From: Tuctoria greenei
Taxonomy: Eukaryota; Streptophyta; Magnoliopsida; Poales; Poaceae
Assembly (NCBI GenBank): GCA_036927565.1
Contig: JAYESD010000010.1
Location: 117,210,866-117,274,865 of the forward strand
Direction of reading: 5' to 3'
DNA: 64,000 bases
In this document: piece by piece, positions 1-10,940 of the stretch
How positions within the stretch are numbered: the first letter of the stretch is position 1
How the letters are laid out: every line of letters starts with the position of its first letter
Position numbers and translations under genes: made by a program
The notes under the pieces: generated by a model
What the model saw: the letters and a program-made list of their open reading frames with translations, nothing else
The model's database searches: none
What the model was told of the DNA's origin: nothing

Positions 1-605
1 TCGCATTGTGAGCAGTGATTCCTCCATGCTTTTGGCATTCCCAACATCTTCGAATGAATTCCTTTGTATCCTCATACATTGAGGGCCAAAAGAATTTGTT
101 TTGCCAAATCTTTGCCTAAGTACGGTAAACAACGTAGTGAACATCATAGGGGGACGCATGGCATCTTTTGATAATTTTGATGCCTTCAACTGTTGGGATG
201 CACCTTCTAAGTAACCCATCAGAACATACCCTATAGAGGTATGGATCATCCCACACGTGACACCGATCTCTCAAACATGAGATTTTTCTTATCCTCCCCT
301 GGTGGTACGTACCCTGTAACCATGAAGTTTACAATGTTCGCATACCAAGGGTTAGAGTCGGTCAACTTGAGCAACATGTCATCACGTATGAAATCATTGA
401 TGGGTATGCCTGTTGTATTTGGGATTTCCATACGTGAGAGCTCATTAGCGTCAAAATTCTCTACTCCCTTTTTATCCCTTATCTCTAACTCAAACTCTTG
501 GAGTAGGAGAATCCATCGTATTAGCATAGGTTTAGCATCTTTCTTGGTGATCAAATATTTCAATGCAGCATGGTCTGTGTAGACTATGACTTTTGCTTCA
601 ACCAA
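1..605 (-). pseudogene. Athila pol: end of RNase H and start of integrase
   Basis: The open stretch 605-246 contains the RNase H motif YTDHAALKYL followed by the usual tail ending in ELSRM. Further left, translated on the minus strand, there is an integrase zinc-binding signature: a histidine pair in CHASPYDVHY near 140 and a cysteine pair in RCWECQKHG near 40, preceded by FFWPSMYEDTKEF. A stop interrupts the frame between the two pairs. The catalytic integrase core must lie beyond the left edge. RNase H degrades the RNA of the RNA:DNA hybrid and integrase inserts the cDNA; this copy can do neither. Confidence 0.75.
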
Positions 606-640
606 GTATGATCTAAACTTATTGATAGCAAAGACAACTA

Positions 641-1889
641 CTAGGAGCTCCTTTCAGTTGTGGCATAGTTAAGTTGAGATCCTATTAGAGTCTTGCTAGC
701 GTAGGCTATTGTATGATAGCTTCTTATCATTGGTTTGGCCAACGACCGCTCCAACGGCATAATCATTGGCATCACACATGATTTTGTATGGTTGCATCCA
801 ATCAGGGTGTTGAATGATTGGAGCTGTGATGATTGCCTTCTTGAGGATGTCAAAAGATTTGTGGCACTCATCATCGAAATCAAAGGGCACATCCTTAGCT
901 AATAGGCTTGTGAGGGGTCTACCAATTTTGGAAAAATCCTTGATAAATCGTCGGTAGAACCCCGCATGGCCTAAGAAGTTGCGAATACCCTTGACGTTGG
1001 TGGGAGATGAAAGCTTTTAAATAACTTCAATTTTAGCTTTGTCCACCTCAACCCCCCTTTCAAACACCAAGTGTCCTAAGACGATGCCTTCACATACCAT
1101 AAAATAGCACTTCCCCCAATTTAGCATCAGATCCTTCTCTTGGCATCTTTGTAACACCTTGTCTAGGTTCTTAAGAAAATGATCAAAAGTTTTTCCATAG
1201 ACGAAAAAGTCATCCATGAAAACTTCACTGATTTCCTCGATCATGTCCAAGAAAATAGACATATTGCACTTTCGGAACGAAGCGAGTGCACTACACAACC
1301 CGAACGACATCGTTCGATAGGCGTATGTTTCGTAAGGACATGTGAAGGTGGTCTTACTTTGAACATCTGGGTGGATGGGAATTTGATGGTACCCAGAATA
1401 CCCATCAAGGAAACAAAAGAAAGAATGTTTCGCTAGCCGCTCAAGCATTTTATCAATGAAAGGTGGCGGGAAATGACCCTTCATTGTTGCCTCGATGAGT
1501 TTTATATAGTCCATACACATTCTCCACCCTGGGACGCTTCGTTAAGGAATGAGTTCATTCCTCTCATTTCGAACGATCATCATTCCTCCTTTCTTGGGCA
1601 CTACATGGATCGGGCTAACCCACTCACTATAAGGAATGGGATAAATTATCCTGCGTGCAAGAGTTTCAAGACCTCCTTTTTGACAACCTCCCGCATAGCA
1701 TTGTTCAACCATCTTTGAGGTTCCCTACATGGTGTGCTAAATGGGTCGGTGGGAATGCGAGGGTGCAAAGAGAAGGGTTGATTCCCTTAAGGTCTTGGAG
1801 TGAGTAGCCTAGGACGGATCTATACTTTTCTAGGATGGTTATAAGTTTGGCAGTTTCTTCTTGAGAAAGCATGTCACTTATGATGACAG
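641..1889 (-). pseudogene. Athila pol: reverse transcriptase to early RNase H
   Basis: On the minus strand the segment 1889-1705 continues the pol linker (PVIISDMLSQEE, then GYSLQDLKGINPSLCT), which is the conserved block just before RT in Athila elements. 1520-1017 is RT proper: LDGYSGYHQIPIHP is the palm motif and VFMDDFFVYG contains the catalytic Asp pair. 890-641 holds the start of RNase H (CDANDYAVGAVVGQ). Several stops lie between 1705 and 1520 and another ends the RT frame at 1017. The frame upstream of 1889 continues at 14142, which shows that the Tekay-like element landed in this gene. Confidence 0.8.
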
Positions 1890-1894
1890 GAGCT
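1890..1894. repeat. Target-site duplication GAGCT, left copy
   Basis: GAGCT directly precedes the TGTAACACCC start of the 5' LTR and recurs at 14137-14141 directly after the TGTGACA end of the 3' LTR. Five-base duplications are what Ty3/gypsy integrases make. Confidence 0.95.
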
Positions 1895-4800
1895 TGTAAC
1901 ACCCACTATTTTTAGAAAAAAAATTTTTGTTGTAAAATGAATTTTTCAAGAGATAAAAACATTTTCTTGGGAATAAAAATTCATATAAGGCAAGTTGCAT
2001 CATGTTTGAATGATTGGGTGAATTTTTAAAAAATTCAAATTCGCTAGAAATTTGGTTTACAAATTCAAAACATAAAACAAAAGAAAAAGAAAACAGAAAA
2101 GAAAAAGAAAAGGGAAAAGAAAAAGGAAAAACGCCCTTGGGCCGAATTCTTCAATCCGGCCCAACTTTCCCCACTCTCCCGCGCCGGCCCGCGTCCGCAC
2201 TCTCTCTCCCCCTCGCTGCTAGCCGGCCCCGCCTGTCAGACCCGTCGCCCACCTCCTGCCGCGCCCGCGCTGTATCGGCCGCGCGCCATCACCGCGCCGC
2301 CCACTTTCCCTCCCCTCTTCATTTCTGACCATTTCATCTCAATCAAGAGTGGAATCGTGCCCATGATGGCCGCCGGCCGCTACTCCGAAGCCCCTATAAA
2401 AACCCGGCCAATCCCTCCCCAATTCCCTCACCCGACGATCGAAACCCTAGCCCCGGCGAGCTTGGTAATGGCGCCAATGTTCCCATCGATTCACCCACTA
2501 ACTCACCCCGAAACCTTGCTAACATCTTTGTCGTGTCCTCAGGAGACTGTCGGTCATCTTCGTCGGGAGTTGTCGCCTCTGCGTCGCCGACTTCGTCGGG
2601 CGCCGAGGAGCTCCGCCGCACAACGCCGTCGCCGACCACCTTCCGACCTTCCTCCGGCCGTGCGACGACCTTCAGTGAGTTCCCCTAGCACCCCTCTACA
2701 TTTTGCGCTAGTTAGATGTGCCTTTTGGCCTCTGCCGTGCGATTTTGGCCGTCTCCGGCGAGCCCGCCTCCGCGTGCGCGTCGCCGCCGCCGCGCACCGC
2801 TGCCTGATCCTAATCGGGGCGACTTGGCTCGATGCCCGTCGTCCATTATGTTTCAATGGCCGAGATTAAAACCGAGCGTACCGCTTCGGTTAATAAAATT
2901 TGAGCCATCCAATTTAAAATCAACGACCCATGTTCAAACTAGTTTTCCCGCTGCCGGAATTTCACTCAGGCCCCTGGAAATTTGTGGGCTACCCCATGAG
3001 TTTCTCTGGAATTCAAGTCTAGCCCCTAGAAATGCCAAACTAGCCCCTGGACTTTCTGAAAATTAGTAAAATACTGGTTAAATTAATAAAAAGTGTTTTA
3101 AAGCCTCTGGAGAATTATAAAATAGCAAATAAATTCTGGAAAATTGTAGAATAAACTCCAGACTTAATAAAAATTATTTTTAACCTCTGGAACAGTTCTG
3201 TTTTTACAGAAAAACCACTGTTAGTTCTAGAAATTAAATAAAAGTCCTTAATTTGTATAAACTAAGTATAAAAACAGATTTAAATATGTTTTATTTATTT
3301 TCATTTCTGTATTATTTTTGTTAATCCATTTTAATTTGCTGAATTAGTCATAAAATACTTTCTAAGCACATCTAATTCATGAATTGAATTGCACATAGAA
3401 ATAATTAATAAAAATAGTGTAAAAACTATCAAATGTATAAATTATGATATAGAACTGTTTTAATCTTATTTTGAAGGATAAAAATTTCTAGAAAATTATA
3501 ATAGGTTTCTAATAAATGTAAAAATGGTATAGAAATGGTTAAAAATATGTTTTGCTTAATATATTTTATTTAAAACTCTAAATACTCATCAATTGGTTTA
3601 TGCCTATAATTGAAATCAACTTAAAAATCACATTTTGCGTAGGAATTTATATTTATTTGTAATGTTTGCATTTTATTATGTTCTTATTGTATGTTATTTT
3701 TCGTGCATCGTCGTAATTTAGAGTCGGGGTCAGAAACCACCCTTAACCTACAAGAGCAGCAGTTTCCCGACGACCCCGAGGCATAGTTTGGAGGCAAGTT
3801 CCTTGACCATCTTGCACCCTTTTATTAAGTTTTAGTTAGTTGCATGCTAATTAAAAAATGAATCCTATGCTATGTTTTCCTAGATTTTTCCACAATATTC
3901 CTTGTCAACATGGTTTGGGCGTTTTATTATTATTTAGTTACGCTTAGCCATGCTTAATTAAAATACGATCTATTTATTTACAAGTTTACATTTGAAGTAC
4001 TTTGATTCATGAATTTATGGCTAGAATAGAAATTAGTAGATAGGAATCTGATAGGGGGTTTTGTATGGATTGGTGCATGCGTGCACAAGACCTTGGTTTG
4101 GAGCTTGACACCTATCGGATTCTAAGGACCGGTTTATGGAACAAGTTGCTAAGCCATTTAGTATCACCACAGAATTGTATATGGGACAACTTGGTTTAGT
4201 AATTTGGTTTCTCCCGATGTAGCATAGGTAATTGATCGGGCGGGGAATGGGCTTTGCCTTGGGATCCGCATGGCTCAAGAGGGGGCTTCTCCTGGCGGAG
4301 GGAAAATAGACTCCAGGTGCCGGAGCAGTGAAACCTTAGAGTACCCATTGCAAGTCGGGAGAAACATCAGAAACACCTCGTAGTGATCTTCTAGCCACAC
4401 ACCTATGGAAGTGTGTATTGTGGTTAGCTACCATGGGCATCAGGGAGGTTTACCTTAGTCCACCTGGCAACAGGGGACAAAATCACGAACTGTGGGTAAA
4501 GGATACACACTCTGCAGAGTTTTGTCAAACTGTCTAGACAGCTGTGCTCACGGACACGAGCGGCTTGGAAACCAAATTCATAATTAGCTCATGGTTACTA
4601 AATGGATGGTTTGGGATTGGTCTTACCTGGAATAATTTTTGGGATGTTTGTTGGGATTTCACCTAGTTGTAGGTGCTTAATAAACAATTAAGAGTAGGTT
4701 GCTACTGCTATAGTGCTTAACCTATTAATTGCCTTCCTTGTTGTGAACCACACATGGCATAACTTCCCAACTTGCGAGTACCGTTGGTACTCAAACTTGT

Positions 4801-5103
4801 TAGTTGCATTTTCCCCCCAGTCTACGAAGATGTAGAGGTGGAGAACCAGGACTTCTACGGAGACTCCGAAGAGATGTTCTAGGCTGGCGCTCCCCCGTGC
4901 AACGGCTGTGTTGGAGCCCTTGTTATGTTTTTCCGCTGCTTATGTACTTTTTAGACCTGGATGGTCATTTGTGTAATAAGGTGATGTAATCGAACATGGT
5001 ATTATATTTGGTATTTCACTTTCGTCTACACATGTATGAGTTGAACTGATCCTGGCATACATGTGGAAAGCATCTGATTGTCTTCTTATTACCAGGTGTG
5101 ACA
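1895..5103 (+). repeat. 5' LTR of the Tekay-like element (3209 bp)
   Basis: Starts TGTAACACCC and ends GGTGTGACA, with boundaries fixed by the TSD and by the second copy at 10941-14136. It has an A-rich stretch near 2060-2130, a GC-rich section at 2150-2870 that contains a TATA box, a long AT-rich section at 3060-3720, and a 3' section with shared motif blocks (near 4383-4425 and 4491-4523). The GC-rich part gives open frames of up to 170 codons with no recognisable protein; I treat these as chance. If transcription starts about 30 bp after the TATA box, R plus U5 covers roughly 2.7 kb. Confidence 0.93.
2391..2401 (+). promoter_or_regulatory. TATA box of the 5' LTR
   Basis: CCCTATAAAAACC sits in the GC-rich part of the LTR, followed about 40 bp later by GAAACCCTAGCC, a sequence common in plant 5' leaders. 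The 3' LTR keeps the same motif near 11442-11454. This is the best candidate for the retrotransposon promoter core. Confidence 0.7.
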
Positions 5104-5106
5104 AAG

Positions 5107-5119
5107 TGGTATCAGAGCC
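5107..5119 (+). other. Primer binding site, initiator tRNA-Met type
   Basis: TGGTATCAGAGCC lies three bases after the 5' LTR end. This is the standard plant sequence complementary to the 3' end of initiator methionine tRNA, which primes minus-strand cDNA synthesis. Confidence 0.9.
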
Positions 5120-5284
5120 GTGTTGCCCGTAGGACGCAAGCCTAGATAGAAAAGGACGATTTAAGGATTTTACAATTTTCAAATATTATTAATTGTAAAA
5201 TTTCTTTGTATTCTTTACCTTGCACTATTTCACTTACTCTTTAATTTGTTTTATTACTAACACTCTCCTGTTTCAAAATCTTAG

Positions 5285-6154
5285 ATGGCCAACGTCAGGA
5301 GAACCGCTCGCATGTCAACTGGAGGCTATGTTCCCAACCGAAGGATTGCTGCCCGCCGTACCCCACTCAATGATCCTCGACGTGCGGTGGTGATTCGTAC
5401 TGATGGAAGAGCTGCAGGATGACTTAGACGTCGACTTCAAGCCATACTGCTTGACACCAGCTACAGACACGAGAGACTGGCACTCACCTACCACTCTATT
5501 GGGATGCAGCGTCCCTACCGTATCGAGTGGTCATGCAAGCTATTTGTTTACTATGGGGATGAACTACTCAAGGTGCACCGTACCCCTGCTGCAAGGAGCT
5601 ACCGACGCCATGCTGAGCATGATGTCAGCTGGGAGGCCATCACCTATTGGAGCCACACTTACCGCTACCAGTTGCGGAACTCGGTACACGCCTACACTCC
5701 CCAGCGTCCCAGCGGCACTGGCAACTTCGTCACCCGGTACGTGGAGGGGCTCCTGACCCTTCCACAGACTCACCAGACAGTTGATGACGTGGAGCGCCTC
5801 AGCATTCGCCTCCACAAGGCTCAGCAAGAAATTCAGGATGTTCGTGACCTGGCAGCACATTATGAAAGGCAAGTGAGGAGGTACTGTCGGATCACCGACG
5901 AGGACCCAGATGGGTATGCTTCAGACACCTCCACTTGGATCCCGGACTCTCCTGACCGCCGTGTTGGTCGTGGCGACACTGACTCGATGGACTACTCTTC
6001 AGATGAGGAGCCAGACTCAGGGGAGCCCTCTGTGCCGCAACAGCCAGCCAACTCTCCTCCGCATGGCAACAAGTCTCATGGCAGCAACTCGGGATATGAT
6101 GGAGATGAAGATGAAGACCCAGACGAGGAGGAGGACCCCGAGGAGCGAGAGTAG
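5285..6154 (+). pseudogene. Extra ORF upstream of gag (ORF0-like), one internal stop
   Basis: A single frame of 289 codons runs from the ATG at 5285 to the TAG at 6152, interrupted only by a TGA at 5420-5422. That stop sits in an arginine-rich stretch and fits a CGA-to-TGA change. The predicted protein has a basic N terminus (MANVRRTARMSTGGYVP), a middle part with possible helices around residues 160-205, and a strongly acidic, proline- and serine-rich tail ending in a run of Asp/Glu. I see no retroviral domain. Extra ORFs before gag are reported for related rice elements such as RIRE3/RIRE8; function is unknown. It lies between PBS and gag and ends 247 bp before the gag ATG. Confidence 0.6.
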
Positions 6155-6401
6155 ACTCGGGCCTGCCCTACAACTCAAGATTAAGACACTTACCCATGAG
6201 TTGTAATAAGAGCAATGTAGTAACGATTTGTGTAATCTTGAGTTGTATGATTTTGTTTTGAGAACTTGATTATCAATGTTTGTGTTTGTTTAATGAAAGT
6301 GATCTTTATTTCTCTATCTCTTTATTGATGCATATAGTGGGAAAGACGTATAGAATAGTTTCTCTCTTATCTTTTATTTCTAAAGCAACACCCAATTTCA
6401 G

Positions 6402-7590
6402 ATGGCAGGAAGAGGAAGAGGATGTGGATGTGGTGTGTCACCCAATCAGGATAATGAAGTCCCACTACCTCAATGGAATGGAAGAGGTGCTCGTGGGGCA
6501 CCAGCTGCAAACCAAATGCAGCATATGATGGCTATGCAACTTCAAATGATGCAAAACTTGACACAAATTGTGAACAACATGCAACAGGCTCATCAAGCAC
6601 CACCACCCCCTCCACCATCACCACCACCCCCACCTCCAAGATTTTGCTTAAGAGACTTCATGAACACTCAACCCCCACACTTCTCCAATGCCACAAAACC
6701 AATGGATGCAGATGATTGGATCAATACTATTGAAAGTAAACCAAGGATGTACAATATGAAGGAAGGGAAAGGGTGTTATTGGCATCACACCAACTCCATG
6801 GACCTGCGGCTGATTGGTGGACCGCTTTTACTGCGGCTCATGGCAACCCAGACAACATTACCTAGGAAGAGTTTAGAGAAAACTTCCGCAATCATCACGT
6901 ACCTGCAGGAGAAATTCAAGCCAAGCGTATGGAGTTCCTAGCACTGAAGCAGGGGAACATGAACATAAGGGAGTATTTGAACAAGTTTACACAATTATCT
7001 CGGTACGCCCCTGGAGATGTTGACATTGATGCCAAGAAACAATTCTGTTTCAAAGAGGGACTGGACAAAGAGATACAATTGATGATGTCTTCCAGTGACT
7101 ATGCTAGTTTCCAACATCTGGTGGATAAAGCTTTCACGGTAGAAAGAAAGAAGAAGGAGTGTGAAGGAGAAGACCGCAAAAGGAAGATGATGATGGGGCA
7201 GTCTTCATGTAGCAATCGTCCCCGCTTTAACCCACAGCAATCGGGACACCTGAGTCATTCCATGGGCAATAATCAAGGACAGGGGTACACTAACAACTCT
7301 TCATTCAGACCTCAATCTCAGTATGGGCGCCCCCAGTACCAGCAGATGCCACCACAACGCCCTCAAATGTATCAACAACGTCCTATGACTTCAAATCCTC
7401 AACCAACTGGGCAACCACAGCAAAATCAACAAAGAAACAAGGCTCAAGACACCAGTACTCGGGGGCTTGCTATATATGTGGTGACAAAGGACACTACTCC
7501 AACAACTGCCCGAAAAAGCATTCGCAGCAGAACCAGTCCAGAGGAAGGGTCAATCATGTTGTTCTGGAGGAAGCTCAAGACGCATCTGAT
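6402..7590 (+). pseudogene. gag, frameshifted (Tekay-like element)
   Basis: Starts at the ATG at 6402 (MAGRGRGCGCG), has a polyproline run near residues 68-80, then the gag core with DADDWINTIE. The frame is lost between about 6760 and 6810. The core continues in another frame, where a TAG near 6870 falls at a position that is usually Trp, through the segment from 6929 with EYLNKFTQLSRYAPGD. A Gln/Pro-rich linker follows. A second frameshift near 7460 brings in the zinc knuckle, with Cys codons from 7468 (CYICGDKGHYSNNC, pattern CX2CX4HX4C). Gag forms the virus-like particle and the knuckle packages RNA. At least two frameshifts and a stop make it non-functional. Confidence 0.85.
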
Positions 7591-10500
7591 GTGGTGATCG
7601 GTACGTTCCCTGCTGATTCCCATCCTTCTACAGTATTGTTTGACTCTGGAACAATGCATTCATTCATAGCAAAAGAATTCATAAGAAGACATGGAATGAA
7701 TGTTACATTAATGAATCAAGTATTAGTAGTCAACTCTCCTGGAGGAGATGTTGACAAGGAAAGTATGCCCTAATGTAAGTGTAAGCATTAGGGGGGTAGC
7801 ATTCTTGGCAAACCACATAGTGTTGGAGTCACAAGGAATAGATATTATTCTCGGAATGGATTTGTTAACCAAGTACAAAGGAGTGATCCACTGTGCCACG
7901 AGAACAGTATGTCTGACTCATACGGATGGCACAAACGTGGAGTTTCGTCCTGATCAAGCACCAGTTCAGAAAATACGACTCAACCAGATTGAAGGAGCAC
8001 AAGAGATCAAAGTTGTTTGTGACTTTCTGGATGTGTTTCCTGATGAACTACCGGGTATGCCCCCTAACAGAGAAATTGAATTCATCATTGAATTAGTACC
8101 TGGTACATCACCAATTTACAAGCAACCATATAGGATGGATGCTAAACAATTGGCAGAATTGAAGGATCATATCAATGAGTTGTTAGCAAAAGGATACATT
8201 CGTCCTAGTTCCTCACCTTGGGGAGCTCTAGTGATATTTGTGCCCAAGAAAGATGGCACACAGAGATTATGTGTGGACTATCGCGCACTCAACGCAGTAA
8301 CTATCAAGAACAAATATCCTTTACCAAGGATTGAGGATTTGTTTGACCAGTTGAGAGGTGCATGTGTGTTCTCGAAGATTGATCTGCGATCAGGGTATCA
8401 CCAATTAAAGATACGACCCTCGGACATACCAAAGACGACATTTGTTTCAAGATATGGATTATATGAGTATACAGTCATATCTTTTGGCTTAACTAATGCC
8501 CCGACTTATTTCATGTACCTTATGAATAAGGTATTTATGGAGCATCTGGATAAGTTTGTCGTGGTGTTTATTGACGACATTTTGATATTCTCCAAAAGTG
8601 AAGAGGAACATGAGGAGCATCTGAGACTGGCCTTACAAAAACTTCGTGAACATTAGTTGTATGCAAAGCTAAGTAAATGTGAGTTCTGGTGGAAGGAAGT
8701 GTCATTCCTAGGACATGTTATATCACAAGGAAGAATAGCAGTAGACCCTAGTAAAGTGAAAAATGTCCTGAATTGGAAGACACCAGAAAATGTTGGGGAA
8801 ATCAGGAGTTTCTTGGGCATGGCTGGCTATTATCGCTGGTTCATCGAAGGATTCTCAAAAATATCTCGTCCCTTAAGAAAGTTACTTGAGAAGGGAGTTG
8901 TATACAAGTGGACACCCGAGTGTGAAGCCAGTTTTTCAGAGCTAAAGAATAGGTTGACTACTGCTCCAGTATTGATTATGCCTGATATGCAGAAAGAATT
9001 TGCAGTCTACTGTGATGCATCCGAACAAGGATTGGGACGTGTATTAATGCAAGAGGGACATGTAGTAGCCTATGCTTCACGACAACTCAGAAAACATGAA
9101 AAAAATTACCCTACTCATGATTTGGAGTTAGCAGCAGTGGTTCATGCATTGAAGTTATGGAGACATTATCTGATAGGAAAAAGAATAGAAATATATACGG
9201 ACCACAAAAGTTTGAAGTATATCTTCACACAACCAGATCTAAATCTCAGACAACGCAGATGGTTGGAACTTATCAATGATTTTGATGTCGTAATCAACTA
9301 TCATCTTGGGAAAGCTAATGTGGTCGCAGATGCATTAAGCAGATCAGCTCAATGCAATAGCTTGGCACTGCAAGGTCAACAACCTCAGTTATGTGAGGAA
9401 TTAGCAAGGCTAAACTATAGTATCGTAACTAATACTGATGTAGTGTCTATGGAAATAGATTCTACTTTGGAAAAGGATATTCGTGAAAAGCAAAAGAATG
9501 ATAAGTGGATCCAGAAGACTAAGCAACTAATGAAAGAAGGAAAAGCATTGGACTTTAGAGAAGATGAACAGGGAACTCTATGGCTAGGGAAGAAAATATG
9601 TGTACCTAATATCAAGGAGATTCGAGAGCTGATACTGAGAAAAGCCCATGATTCGTCATATTCTATTCATCCGGGGAGCACAAAGATGTATCAAGATCTA
9701 AAGGATCGATATTGGTGGCATGGAATGAAACGAGATGTGGCGGAGTATGTAGCTCTGTGTGACACGTGTCAGAAGGTCAAAGCAGAACATCAAAGACCCG
9801 TAGGGTTACTTCAACCAATTAAAATTCCTGAATGGAAATGGGAAGAAATAAGTCTAGACTTTATCGTGGGATTGTCGAGAACTCAGTCGGGATACGACTC
9901 TATATGGGTCATAGTGGACCGTTTGACCAAAGTGGCTCACTTTATCCCAGTAAAAGAAAGCTATTCTAGTTCAAGGTTGGCAGAACTATATATGGCAAGA
10001 ATTGTATGCCTGCATGGAGTGCCGAAGAAGATAATATCAGATAGAGGTACTCAATTCACTTCTAGATTCTGGCAAAAGTTGCATGAGTCTATGGATACCT
10101 GACTCAATTTCAGCTCGGCATATCATCCGCAAACTGACGGTCAAACAGAGCGTACTAACCAAATTCTTGAAGACATGTTGAGAGCATGTGCTTTGAAAAA
10201 CAGTAGGAGTTGGGACAAGAACCTACCATATGCTGAGTTCTCCTATAACAATAGTCATCAAGCCAGTTTGAAGATGTCTCCGTTTGAAGCTTTGTATGGA
10301 CGGAAGTGCAGAACACCATTGTTTTGGAATCAAACTGGGGAAAGCCAAGTATTTGGGCCGAAAGTGTTAAGAGAAGCTGAAAGACAAGTACAAGAAATCC
10401 AGAAGAATTTGAAGACGGCTCAGTCAAGGCAAAAGAGTTATGCAGATACTTGACGATGTGACCTCTCATTTGAAATTAGCGATTTTGTGTATCTCAAGGT

Positions 10501-10894
10501 GTCACCCGTGAGAGGGTTAAGACGATTCAAAGTGAAGGGCAAGTTGTCACCCTGATATATTGGTCCTTTCAAGGTATTAGAGAAAAGAGGAGAAGTAGCC
10601 TATCGGCTCGAGCTACCATCTCACTTATCAGATGTGCATGATGTATTCCACGTGTCGCAATTGAAGAAATGCTTAAGAGTACCTGAAGAACAATTGCCAT
10701 TAGAAGAAGTAGACGTACAAGAGGACCTGACCTATGCGGAACAACCTTGTAAGATTCTCGAGATGTCAGAACGAGTCACGAGGAATAAAGTTACTCGTAT
10801 GTGCAAAGTTCAATGGAAACATCACTCAGACGAAGAGGCGACGTGGGAAAGAGAAGAAGACCTCAGGGTGGAGTTTCCGAGTCTATTCTCTTAG
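7591..10894 (+). pseudogene. pol polyprotein: PR, RT, RNase H, INT, chromodomain
   Basis: Protease: FDSGTMHSF with its catalytic Asp codon at 7642, then ILGMDLL after a frame change near 7750-7773. RT follows, with LRSGYHQLKI and the catalytic pair in VVFIDDILIF (about 8570). RNase H has YCDASEQGLG (about 9008) and YTDHKSLKYI. Integrase has an HHCC finger (about 9630-9780), DFIVGL, ISDRGTQF and the HPQTDGQTERTNQ block holding the last acidic residue (about 10125-10165). The C terminus (10760-10890) has VQWKHHSDEEATWEREEDL, a chromodomain-like segment. From 7748 all domains are in one frame, broken by stops at 8654 (TAG), 10100, 10451 and 10553 (all TGA). The catalytic residues survive, so decay is recent. 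Confidence 0.9.
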
Positions 10895-10925
10895 GACGTC
10901 CAAATCTCGAGGGCGAGATTTCTTT

Positions 10926-10938
10926 TTAGGGGGGTAGA
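10926..10938 (+). other. Polypurine tract before the 3' LTR
   Basis: TAGGGGGGTAGAAT directly precedes the 3' LTR start. It is the RNase H-resistant primer site for plus-strand DNA synthesis. Confidence 0.8.
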
Positions 10939-10940
10939 AT

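Noticed and set aside
2357..2869. Open frames in the GC-rich part of the Tekay LTRs (also 11403-12096)
   Set aside because: No recognisable domain, frames differ between the two LTR copies through indels, and the composition alone explains the lack of stops.
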